From positions 1 through 5,690 of the forward strand of contig JAEZLC010000132.1 of assembly GCA_023435965.1 (NCBI GenBank): a stretch of DNA of 5,690 nucleotides, written 5' to 3'. Below, piece by piece: positions 1 through 5,291 of the stretch (position 1 is its first letter; each line of letters begins with the position of its first letter). Position numbers and translations under genes: made by a program. The notes below the pieces were generated by a model. That model saw nothing but the letters and a program-made list of their open reading frames with translations. It was not told the origin of the DNA and did no database searches. The stretch is from Cyanobacteria bacterium OH_CDB_58 (GTDB lineage: Bacteria; Cyanobacteriota; Vampirovibrionia; Gastranaerophilales; Gastranaerophilaceae).

Positions 1-463
1 GATACTCTTGATTTTTTAGGAAAAATCTTTGTATTTGGAAATATTCGTCAAATTTTTTCTGACCCTCTTGATCTCCGAAAAGCTCAACAGTATTAAAAAC
101 TAAATCCATATCTTTAAAATGGCCAAGAAGTTTTACTTTTTCTGCAAGATAGTGCTCGCTCCATAAATCATCACTTTCAAGAAAAGCGATGTAATCACCA
201 GTTGCCTCATTGCATCCCAGTTTTAGAGTTTCGCTCAACCCTTTGTTTTGATTATTTTCATGCGTTAAGAGTTTTAGTTTCTCATTTTCTCTGCAAAATT
301 TTTGTATAACTTCCAGTGAATTATCGTCAGAACCATCATCAACTATTATTAGTTCCCAGTTGTCATAGGTCTGATTTATTACTGATGTTATTGTTTCTCC
401 AATTAAATCTGCGTAATTGTAGCTGGCTGTAATAATAGATATTTTAGGATTTGGATTGTTCAT
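1..463 (-). CDS. Family 2 glycosyltransferase, N-terminal part (cut by window edge)
   Basis: Reading leftward from the ATG at 463-461 gives 154 codons with no stop before the window edge, so the C-terminal end is missing. The protein starts MNNPNPKISIITASYNYADL, the typical first beta strand of a GT-A fold, and continues with VDDGSDDNS (residues 41-49) and FLESDDLW (94-101). These are the nucleotide-binding and metal-binding signatures of family GT2, which transfers a sugar from a nucleotide-sugar donor to an acceptor. The first acidic position of the usual D-x-D-D motif is Glu here (ESDD). No signal peptide or membrane segment is visible in this part, so a cytoplasmic or membrane-associated enzyme is likely. 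It lies divergent to another glycosyltransferase gene 74 bp away, which suggests a role in cell-surface polysaccharide or glycan assembly. Donor and acceptor cannot be read from the sequence. No Shine-Dalgarno precedes the ATG; see the promoter at 470-498. Confidence 0.9.
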   Translation of the reverse strand, partial: MNNPNPKISIITASYNYADLIGETITSVINQTYDNWELIIVDDGSDDNSLEVIQKFCRENEKLKLLTHENNQNKGLSETLKLGCNEATGDYIAFLESDDLWSEHYLAEKVKLLGHFKDMDLVFNTVELFGDQEGQKKFDEYFQIQRFFLKNQEY

Positions 464-469
464 AAATCA

Positions 470-498
470 ATTATATGTAATAAATTAACCTGTGTAAA
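470..498 (-). promoter_or_regulatory. Sigma70-type promoter of the leftward glycosyltransferase, probably giving a leaderless mRNA
   Basis: On the minus strand TTTACA (498-493) and a perfect TATAAT (475-470) are separated by exactly 17 nt. Five of six bases match the -35 consensus and six of six match the -10 consensus. Transcription should start 6-7 nt after the -10 box, which falls on or next to the A of the ATG at 463. No Shine-Dalgarno is present, which agrees with a leaderless transcript. The boxes are seen directly; the start point is inferred. Confidence 0.6.
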
Positions 499-520
499 TT
501 ATTAAGGACAATTTAGTATT

Positions 521-531
521 TATGATAAAAT
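521..531 (+). promoter_or_regulatory. Probable -10 region of the tandem glycosyltransferase gene
   Basis: TATGAT (521-526) and TAAAAT (526-531) overlap just upstream of the ATG at 538. TAAAAT ends 6 nt before the ATG, the same geometry as in the divergent leftward gene. No convincing -35 box is seen; the best is TTAAGG at 502-507, with 3 of 6 matches. In AT-rich DNA such hexamers arise easily by chance. The lack of a Shine-Dalgarno before 538 supports a very short or absent leader. Confidence 0.35.
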
Positions 532-537
532 TCGGTT

Positions 538-2358
538 ATGGATGTTTCAATAATATTAGTTAATTATAATACGAAATATGTTACTCTCGATTGTCTTAAA
601 TCTATATATGAAAAGACCTCTGGTATAGAAGTTGAAATAATAGTTGTCGATAATGCGTCGATAGATGGCTCTGTTGATGCCATTCGAGAACAGTTTCCTG
701 AGGTGAAAATCATAGAAAACCCTGAAAACATCGGTTTTGGCAGGGCTAATAATGTAGGTGTGAATAGCTCCTGCGGTAAATATGTTCTTTTTCTTAATAC
801 GGATACTGTTTTGATTAACAATGCCATAAAAATCCTTTTTGATTTTATGGAGAAAGATTCTTCAGTCGGGGTTTGCGGTGGTAATTTATTCGACGAAAAA
901 ATGAAATATATTCACGCGTTCGGGAGTTTTGATTCTCCCCTGGATATGTTTTTAAGGATTTCAGGTTTAAGGTATATATTTAAGAGACAGTCAAATAACT
1001 TAAACAGGGAGGTCTTGCAAGAGGTCGACCAAATAATTGGTGCAGATCTTATGGTTAGAAAAAGTGTTTTAGACCAAGTGGGGCTTTTTGATAGAAGATT
1101 TTTCTTGTACTTCGAAGAGTCAGAATTGCAGTTTAGGATAAAGAATGCAGGATATAAAATATTTTATGTACCGGAGGCAAGGATTTTTCATTTAGAAGGT
1201 GCGAGTACTAAAAAGAACAAAAAACTGAGAAGGCAGATAATCTCTCAGAGCCAATATTTGTTTTTGGCATTGTGTCACCCGAAAGTGCCCAAATTTTTAT
1301 TAAAAACATTATGTACATTACCTTTGCTTTATAGATTTATAAGTGCACCTGAGCATACATATAATTCATTAAAATATATTTGGACATACGATAATTTCGG
1401 ACAAGTTGCCAGAAAACCTGAAGTTGATTTTGTCTTGATGAGTTGTTGTACCTGTAAACGCCCAAAGATGTTGAAACAATCGCTGGATAGTTTGAGGTCT
1501 TTGGCTCTTCCTAAAGATGTTAAAGTGGAAGTGTTGGTTGTTGATAATGATGAAGATGCTTCTGGCAGAGAAGTAGTTGAAGAATTACAAAAAGATTTTC
1601 CCTTTAAAATTAATTATGCGATTGAAAGTCAGAGGGGAATATCTAATGCAAGAAATAAGCTGCTTAATGAAGCAATAAACCTCGGAGCTTCTCATATCGC
1701 TCTATTTGATGATGATGAAATAGTCGATGAAAATTGGCTTGTTTCGCACATTAATTATTATGAAAAAAATCCCGATGCGGTTATTGTCTCTGGACCAACG
1801 TACAATTATTTTGAAAAACAATATCCTAAATATATAATGAAAAATAACATTTTTAAGTCTTCTACTACAAAAAAGACAGGACTCATACGACAAAGTTGTG
1901 CAAGCGGGAACGTGTTTTTTCCTACAACCGTCATGACAGAGGGCGGTGTTTACTTTGATTCTAAGCACGTTTTTATGGGTGGAGAAGATGGGGATTTCTT
2001 CTCAAGAGCGGCAAATGCAGGATATACAATCGTCTGGAATAATGATGCAGTTAATAGAGAAATTATAAAAGATGACAGAGCGAATATAAAATGGCTTATG
2101 GACAGGAGCTATTATAACGGATATTCAGGGGTTTATTTGAAGCTTAGAAAGAAAATCAACCCAATAAAAAAATCCTTTTTAATGTTTAGGCTGACAGTTG
2201 TCTTGATGATAAATCTTGTCATATTGCCATTATCAATCATTTTTGGAAAAACATCTTTTTATAATGCTTTGGGTCTGACATATAAAACAAAAGGCAAAAT
2301 GGACGCCCTTATCAAAAATAAGCCTTTGAATTATTACTTAAATATTAGCGGTGATTAA
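538..2358 (+). CDS. Tandem two-domain family 2 glycosyltransferase (rhamnosyltransferase-like N-terminal half)
   Basis: This 606-residue protein contains two GT2 modules. Module 1 (about residues 1-265) starts MDVSIILVNYNT and carries VVDNAS (36-41), ENIGFGRANNVG (63-74), FLNTDT (85-90), GADLMVRK (168-175) and FFLYFEESEL (188-197). This pattern is typical of WbbL/RfbF-like rhamnosyltransferases. Module 2 (about 295-535) carries VLVVDNDED (332-340), ESQRGISNARN (363-373), LFDDDE (389-394), ASGNVFF (455-461) and GGEDGDFFSR (481-490). A hydrophobic stretch at about 546-570 is a likely single membrane segment or amphipathic anchor near the C-terminus. Both modules keep their acidic metal-binding motifs, so two successive sugar transfers by one polypeptide are plausible. 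The start at 538 leaves only two residues before the first beta strand, so no earlier start is needed. The stop overlaps that of the convergent aldolase-like gene. It probably acts at the inner membrane in O-antigen, capsule or similar glycan synthesis; the sugars are unknown. Confidence 0.9.
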   Translation: MDVSIILVNYNTKYVTLDCLKSIYEKTSGIEVEIIVVDNASIDGSVDAIREQFPEVKIIENPENIGFGRANNVGVNSSCGKYVLFLNTDTVLINNAIKILFDFMEKDSSVGVCGGNLFDEKMKYIHAFGSFDSPLDMFLRISGLRYIFKRQSNNLNREVLQEVDQIIGADLMVRKSVLDQVGLFDRRFFLYFEESELQFRIKNAGYKIFYVPEARIFHLEGASTKKNKKLRRQIISQSQYLFLALCHPKVPKFLLKTLCTLPLLYRFISAPEHTYNSLKYIWTYDNFGQVARKPEVDFVLMSCCTCKRPKMLKQSLDSLRSLALPKDVKVEVLVVDNDEDASGREVVEELQKDFPFKINYAIESQRGISNARNKLLNEAINLGASHIALFDDDEIVDENWLVSHINYYEKNPDAVIVSGPTYNYFEKQYPKYIMKNNIFKSSTTKKTGLIRQSCASGNVFFPTTVMTEGGVYFDSKHVFMGGEDGDFFSRAANAGYTIVWNNDAVNREIIKDDRANIKWLMDRSYYNGYSGVYLKLRKKINPIKKSFLMFRLTVVLMINLVILPLSIIFGKTSFYNALGLTYKTKGKMDALIKNKPLNYYLNISGD

Positions 2359-3149
2359 TTTCTGCAAGTTATCATTTTTTCAAGCAAAAGTAGTCTTTTT
2401 TCGTCAGTATTGTTATTATAACCATTGATTTCTTTTTTATTTTGAAGCCACATTATTTCAAAGTCTATAGCTTTGTTTATTCCTGAAAAAATTGATTGGT
2501 CTTGAATCGATTTTTGAGCGTCAAATATTATTTTTCTTGTCTCAAATCCTGAGAGATGAATGTTTGAGAGGCTTTTAAAGAAAGGTATAGATAGGGATGA
2601 AACCCCTCCACCGACGATGAATTCTTTATTATTTTTCTTGGAGGATTCTGCCAGTTTGAGTGCGAAGTCTAACATTTTTTGAGAATTCACCTCTTCTCTT
2701 TCTAAATCCAAAGAACCGCTCATATCAACTCTTCCAAAGATGATTCCTTTTAGTGTCTTGGCTTGCTCTATATTCATGATTTCTTCAAAACATTTGAAAC
2801 CTGTTATGGTTTCTATGTTTATAAAAAGATTAATTTTATCGAGTTCTTCTTCAGAAAATACAGAGTTAACGGCTTTGATAAACTTTTTTAATGCGTATGT
2901 TGACTCAATCATAGGTGCAACAATTGCCTTTGCTCCTAATGTTTTAACATCATATAAGTCTTTAAGAGCTTCACAGCCACCTATTTTAATTGTTAGCTCG
3001 AGTCCGGCTTGGGTAACTATTTCTTTAAGTTTAATTGCCTCTTGCATGTTGGTGCCTTCGGCTTCAAATTCGGCTTTTACCCCTATTATGTGATGGTTTT
3101 CTTTTAAGTCGATTAAAGCATCTACCATCTTTTTTTCTGAAGAATTCAT
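2355..3149 (-). CDS. HpcH/HpaI aldolase / citrate lyase beta-like family protein
   Basis: This is a 264-residue TIM-barrel-type protein. Family signatures visible are VKAEFEAEGT (24-33), KIGGCEA (55-61), VAPMIES (77-83), NIET (111-114) and FGRVDMSGSLDL (138-149). In this family the Glu of the IET segment and the Asp of the G-x-x-D-x-S-x-S segment bind the divalent metal, here predicted as Glu113 and Asp142. Members cleave or form C-C bonds in 2-keto or CoA-ester substrates. This KIGGCEA/APM subgroup is often annotated only as aldolase/citrate lyase family and is, to my knowledge, often found among surface-sugar genes. Its substrate is unknown. No signal peptide or membrane segment is visible, so it is probably cytoplasmic. 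The ATG at 3149 is preceded by AAGGGGCGG, an acceptable ribosome-binding site. It converges on the tandem glycosyltransferase with overlapping stops and is divergent from the 80-residue gene across a palindrome-rich region. Confidence 0.8.
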   Translation of the reverse strand: MNSSEKKMVDALIDLKENHHIIGVKAEFEAEGTNMQEAIKLKEIVTQAGLELTIKIGGCEALKDLYDVKTLGAKAIVAPMIESTYALKKFIKAVNSVFSEEELDKINLFINIETITGFKCFEEIMNIEQAKTLKGIIFGRVDMSGSLDLEREEVNSQKMLDFALKLAESSKKNNKEFIVGGGVSSLSIPFFKSLSNIHLSGFETRKIIFDAQKSIQDQSIFSGINKAIDFEIMWLQNKKEINGYNNNTDEKRLLLLEKMITCRN

Positions 3150-3154
3150 TACCG

Positions 3155-3160
3155 CCCCTT
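3155..3160 (-). promoter_or_regulatory. Ribosome-binding site of the aldolase-like gene
   Basis: On the minus strand AAGGGG lies 5 nt before the ATG at 3149-3147. It fixes that ATG as the start over the later in-frame ATG codons at residues 8 and 35. The site is off the usual AGGAGG consensus but is the only purine-rich run nearby. Confidence 0.5.
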
Positions 3161-3168
3161 GTGCACAA
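3159..3168. repeat. Perfect 10-bp palindrome TTGTGCACAA in the leader of the aldolase-like gene
   Basis: TTGTGCACAA is its own reverse complement. It sits between the predicted -10 box and the ATG of the leftward aldolase-like gene and touches the first bases of its ribosome-binding site. It could be half of a regulatory site or a short RNA hairpin that affects translation. At 10 bp, chance cannot be excluded. Confidence 0.4.
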
Positions 3169-3181
3169 TGCTACTTATAAA

Positions 3182-3210
3182 ATTATATAATGATTTGTCG
3201 TTGTGCTCTA
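3182..3210 (-). promoter_or_regulatory. Candidate promoter of the aldolase-like gene
   Basis: A perfect TATAAT is seen on the minus strand (3187-3182). A weak -35 candidate, TAGAGC (3210-3205, 3 of 6 matches), lies 17 nt further upstream. The start would fall near 3175, giving a leader of about 26 nt that contains the ribosome-binding site. The weak -35 and the inverted repeat immediately upstream (3211-3235) suggest that a bound regulator may be needed; that is inference. Confidence 0.4.
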
Positions 3211-3235
3211 TTTTGTAAATCGAACATTTACAAAA
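3211..3235. promoter_or_regulatory. Perfect inverted repeat, 10-bp arms with 5-bp centre: candidate operator
   Basis: TTTTGTAAAT (3211-3220) and ATTTACAAAA (3226-3235) are exact reverse complements around CGAAC. The 15-bp centre-to-centre spacing of the arms suits a dimeric regulator contacting one face of the helix. The site directly abuts the candidate -35 of the leftward aldolase-like gene and lies about 50 bp upstream of the -10 candidate of the rightward small gene. No known regulator consensus could be assigned. A non-operator role as a hairpin is possible but odd, because the site lies between two divergent genes. Confidence 0.55.
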
Positions 3236-3241
3236 ACATCA

Positions 3242-3261
3242 TATTAGCTAGTTAGCTAATA
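3242..3261. promoter_or_regulatory. Second perfect inverted repeat, 9-bp arms with 2-bp centre: candidate operator
   Basis: TATTAGCTA (3242-3250) and TAGCTAATA (3253-3261) are exact reverse complements around GT. The 20-bp palindrome ends where the -35 element of the small gene would lie if TATAGT at 3284-3289 is its -10. Protein binding there would be expected to repress or position RNA polymerase. It shares no sequence with the inverted repeat 6 bp to its left, so a different protein would be expected to bind it. Confidence 0.5.
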
Positions 3262-3283
3262 GATATTTTTATGCGTTTTCGTC

Positions 3284-3289
3284 TATAGT
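3284..3289 (+). promoter_or_regulatory. Candidate -10 box of the 80-residue gene
   Basis: TATAGT (5 of 6 matches to TATAAT) lies 25 nt before the ATG at 3315. The start near 3296 would leave a leader of about 19 nt that includes the strong Shine-Dalgarno. No good -35 box is seen 16-18 nt upstream, where the palindrome at 3242-3261 ends. Confidence 0.3.
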
Positions 3290-3302
3290 ATTTTTGAGCA
3301 AC

Positions 3303-3310
3303 AGGAGAGG
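3303..3310 (+). promoter_or_regulatory. Strong Shine-Dalgarno of the 80-residue gene
   Basis: AGGAGAGG ends 4 nt before the ATG at 3315, and its AGGAG core (3303-3307) is 7 nt from it. It is the best ribosome-binding site in the window and the main evidence that the small reading frame is really translated. Confidence 0.75.
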
Positions 3311-3314
3311 TTAA

Positions 3315-3557
3315 ATGCAGGTATCGTCGGTAGGTTTTGGAAATAGGGTGATCAAAACAGGTAATGATCTTAGGAAAAGTTTTAATGATGTTGTGTCCAA
3401 TAAGATTTCTCAAAAGGAATTTATTGGAGATATTGTAAATATCAAGATGCCTAAGAAAGAAATACAAGAAACTGTTTCTCAACTTGAAAAAGAAAATCCG
3501 AAAAATTTACCTTTTGCAGAGATTGTAAAAGGATTTATCGCAAGATTATCGGATTAG
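3315..3557 (+). CDS. Small protein of unknown function, 80 residues
   Basis: I do not recognise this family. The protein starts MQVSSVGFGNRVIKTGNDLR and ends FAEIVKGFIARLSD. It is hydrophilic and lysine-rich, with no cysteine, no membrane segment and no signal peptide. A mostly helical middle and end (about residues 16-30, 48-60 and 67-78) are likely from the spacing of hydrophobic residues, separated by Gly/Pro-containing turns (NPKNLP at 61-66). That layout would fit a small helical regulatory or adaptor protein, but no helix-turn-helix could be identified. The gene stands alone: a palindrome-rich control region lies before it and a terminator-like hairpin starts 20 nt after its stop. A strong Shine-Dalgarno and an own terminator support a real, independently expressed gene. 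A link to motility, phage or polysaccharide functions cannot be shown from the sequence. Confidence 0.7.
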   Translation: MQVSSVGFGNRVIKTGNDLRKSFNDVVSNKISQKEFIGDIVNIKMPKKEIQETVSQLEKENPKNLPFAEIVKGFIARLSD

Positions 3558-3577
3558 TTTAAGGTTCCTTTCAATTC

Positions 3578-3607
3578 AGTGGAGGCAGTTTTATTATTGC
3601 CTCCACT
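3578..3607 (+). terminator. Terminator-like hairpin after the 80-residue gene
   Basis: AGTGGAGGCA (3578-3587) pairs perfectly with TGCCTCCACT (3598-3607). A G-T and a T-A pair can extend the stem inward to leave a 6-nt loop. It is the only GC-rich hairpin in an AT-rich stretch and starts 20 nt after the stop codon. The downstream run is T-rich but broken (TTGTCTATTAATTATTG), so termination may be incomplete or assisted. Confidence 0.65.
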
Positions 3608-3613
3608 TGTCTA

Positions 3614-3637
3614 TTAATTATTGTTTTTAATAATTAA
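3614..3637. repeat. All-A/T inverted repeat upstream of purH
   Basis: TTAATTATT (3614-3622) and AATAATTAA (3629-3637) are perfect reverse complements around GTTTTT. The hairpin lies 6 nt after the GC-rich one. Its loop supplies a T run that may serve as the tail of the upstream terminator. As an A/T-only stem it would be weak as RNA, so it could equally be an AT-rich protein-binding or promoter-upstream element of purH. Confidence 0.45.
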
Positions 3638-3650
3638 ACTAAAAATTAAC

Positions 3651-3679
3651 CAGACATTACTTTTATGTTAGATTAGAGT
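3651..3679 (+). promoter_or_regulatory. Weak candidate promoter of purH
   Basis: CAGACA (3651-3656, 4 of 6 matches) and TAGAGT (3674-3679, 4 of 6) are 17 nt apart. They predict a start near 3686 and a leader of about 27 nt that includes the ribosome-binding site. The better -10 hexamer TATAAT at 3696-3701 would start transcription after the Shine-Dalgarno, so it is less likely to be the main promoter. No purine riboswitch fits in this short leader. Confidence 0.25.
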
Positions 3680-3702
3680 TGTATCTGACTAAATATATAA
3701 TC

Positions 3703-3707
3703 CGGAG
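3703..3707 (+). promoter_or_regulatory. Ribosome-binding site of purH
   Basis: CGGAG lies 5 nt before the ATG at 3713 and supports that start, which also matches the expected beginning of PurH proteins (basic residues, then ALISVYNK). Confidence 0.6.
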
Positions 3708-3712
3708 ATATT

Positions 3713-5257
3713 ATGAAAAAAAGAGCATTAATAAGTGTTTATAACAAAGAACATTTGGTGGAATTTGCAACTGAGCTTTCTCAAAAATTCGATTACGAAA
3801 TAGTTTCAACAGGTGCTACGTACAAACTTCTTAAAGAAAACGGCGTTGCTTGTGCAGAAGTGAAAGAAGTAACCGGTTTTGAGGAAATGCTTAACGGGAA
3901 AGTAAAAACACTTCATCCTAAAATACACGCAGGTATTTTGGCAAATATTTCTGATGAAAATGAGGCAAAACAGCTACAAGATGCTCAAATAACTCCTATA
4001 GATATGGTAGTTGTCAATTTCTATCCATTTATGCAAGTTGCAAATAAGGATATTGATACGCCGGATTTGATTAAAAACATTGATATTGGCGGTCCTTGTA
4101 TGATTAGAGCAGCGGCTAAGAACTTTGAACGAGTGGTAGCTGTATCAAGTCCTTGTCAGTATAAAAAAGTTTTAAATGAACTTCAGTCATACAATGGTAG
4201 TACTTCCTTAGATTTCAGAAAAGAGCTTGCTCTTGAAGCGTTTAGATTAACGTCGGAATTTGATGTAACTGTTTTAAAGACATTATCCGAGAGGTTTGTT
4301 GACGATGAGACTATGGCAAGCGAGTACTTCTCTCTTATTGCGAAGAAACAGTCCGGATTAAGATATGGAGAAAACCCTCATCAGGCCGCAGCTGTGTATT
4401 CTTGCAAAAATCTGTTAGATTATGACATCCTAAATGGAAAAGAACTTTCTTATAACAATATTCTTGATATGACTGCTGCAACGAACATTATCAGCGAGTT
4501 TTATGACGTCTGTGCTGTAGCTATAGTTAAGCACAATGCTCCTTGCGGTGTGGCTCTTGGTGCAGACATCAATGAAGCATATTTCAAGGCTTTTGATTGT
4601 GATCCGATAAGTGCTTTTGGTGGTATAGTTGCTTTTTCTCAAGTTGTAAATGAGTCATTGGCAAAACACCTTAGCTCAGTATTTTTGGAAGTATTAATTG
4701 CTCCCGATTATACCCCTAAGGCACTAGAAATATTGCAACAAAAGAAAAACCTAAGAATTATAAAATTAAATACACCTCTAGTTGAGTATAAAAAGTTTTT
4801 GGAGAAAGAAATTAGAGTTACACCATTTGGTACTCTGGTTCAAGAGGCAGATGTTGCAGACCTCAATAAAGATACCTTCAGCATTGTAACAAAATCAAAG
4901 CCAACAGCAGAGATGATAGAAGATATGATTTTTGCTTGGAAGGTTGTCAAACATTCAAAATCAAATGCAATTGTTGTAGCAAAAGACTTTAAAGCTATTG
5001 GTATTTCTCAGGGGCAAACCAGCAGAATAGATGCTGTTGAAATGGCTTTAAATAAAGCTTGTGACGGATCTAAAGATGCGGTTCTTGCTTCAGACGGATT
5101 TTTCCCGGCTATAGATAATATTCAAGCCGCAGCACAAGGAAGAATCGCTGCAATTATCCAGCCCGGTGGAAGTATCAAAGACAAAGAAGTAATTGAAGCA
5201 GCGAATAAGTACAATATAGTTATGATTACCACTGGAGTGAGGCATTTCAAACACTAG
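3713..5257 (+). CDS. purH: Bifunctional AICAR formyltransferase / IMP cyclohydrolase
   Basis: PurH catalyses the last two steps of de novo purine synthesis in the cytoplasm: formylation of AICAR by 10-formyltetrahydrofolate to FAICAR, then ring closure to IMP. The 514 residues match the usual bacterial length of about 510-530. The N-terminal cyclohydrolase (MGS-like) domain carries STGATYK (32-38), GKVKTLHPKIHAGIL (62-76) and NIDIGGPCMIRAAAKN (122-137). The formyltransferase domain carries RYGENPHQ (217-224), NGKELSYNNILD (241-252), IVKHNAPCGVA (271-281) with the catalytic Lys-His pair at 273-274, DPISAFGGIVA (297-307), KSNAIVVAK (416-424), GQTSRID (434-440) and IQPGGSIKD (482-490). It ends TGVRHFKH, close to the conserved MRHFRH-type C-terminus. 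Nothing suggests loss of function. Small departures from common forms are STGAT instead of STGGT and HNAPCG instead of the HANPCG seen in E. coli. No other pur gene is in the window. Confidence 0.98.
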   Translation: MKKRALISVYNKEHLVEFATELSQKFDYEIVSTGATYKLLKENGVACAEVKEVTGFEEMLNGKVKTLHPKIHAGILANISDENEAKQLQDAQITPIDMVVVNFYPFMQVANKDIDTPDLIKNIDIGGPCMIRAAAKNFERVVAVSSPCQYKKVLNELQSYNGSTSLDFRKELALEAFRLTSEFDVTVLKTLSERFVDDETMASEYFSLIAKKQSGLRYGENPHQAAAVYSCKNLLDYDILNGKELSYNNILDMTAATNIISEFYDVCAVAIVKHNAPCGVALGADINEAYFKAFDCDPISAFGGIVAFSQVVNESLAKHLSSVFLEVLIAPDYTPKALEILQQKKNLRIIKLNTPLVEYKKFLEKEIRVTPFGTLVQEADVADLNKDTFSIVTKSKPTAEMIEDMIFAWKVVKHSKSNAIVVAKDFKAIGISQGQTSRIDAVEMALNKACDGSKDAVLASDGFFPAIDNIQAAAQGRIAAIIQPGGSIKDKEVIEAANKYNIVMITTGVRHFKH

Positions 5258-5291
5258 TGTCATATCTCAGAACAGTAAAGATTAAACAACG

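Noticed and set aside
481..501. Direct repeat TAAATTA at 481-487 and 495-501
   Set aside because: Seven A/T bases repeated in an AT-rich intergenic region are expected by chance.
564..827. Minus-strand open frame of 87 codons inside the tandem glycosyltransferase gene
   Set aside because: It is fully opposite a clear coding region with conserved GT2 motifs, has no ribosome-binding site and no recognisable protein.
1702..1968. Minus-strand open frame of 88 codons inside the tandem glycosyltransferase gene
   Set aside because: It lies antisense to the second GT2 module and its translation looks random.
2740..3093. Plus-strand open frame of 117 codons opposite the aldolase-like gene
   Set aside because: The opposite strand encodes conserved aldolase motifs across the same span, and this frame has no family features.
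3211..3235. Assignment of the 10-bp inverted repeat to BirA, or of its CGAAC centre to LexA
   Set aside because: BirA half-sites of the TTGTAAAC type are separated by about 14-16 bp rather than 5, and a LexA box needs a second GTTCG half that is absent.
3252..3482. Minus-strand open frame of 76 codons opposite the 80-residue gene
   Set aside because: The rightward frame has a strong Shine-Dalgarno and a terminator-like hairpin. This one has neither, and its translation is rich in His, Arg and Tyr as expected for an antisense frame.
3696..3701. Perfect TATAAT just before purH as its main promoter
   Set aside because: It would start transcription at about 3708, after the CGGAG ribosome-binding site, and no good -35 box lies 16-18 nt upstream.
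4430..4642. Minus-strand open frame of 70 codons inside purH
   Set aside because: It is antisense to highly conserved PurH sequence.
5251..5260. ACACTAGTGT palindrome across the purH stop codon
   Set aside because: It is only 10 bp, half of it is coding sequence, and it has no T run, so it is neither a terminator nor a convincing operator.
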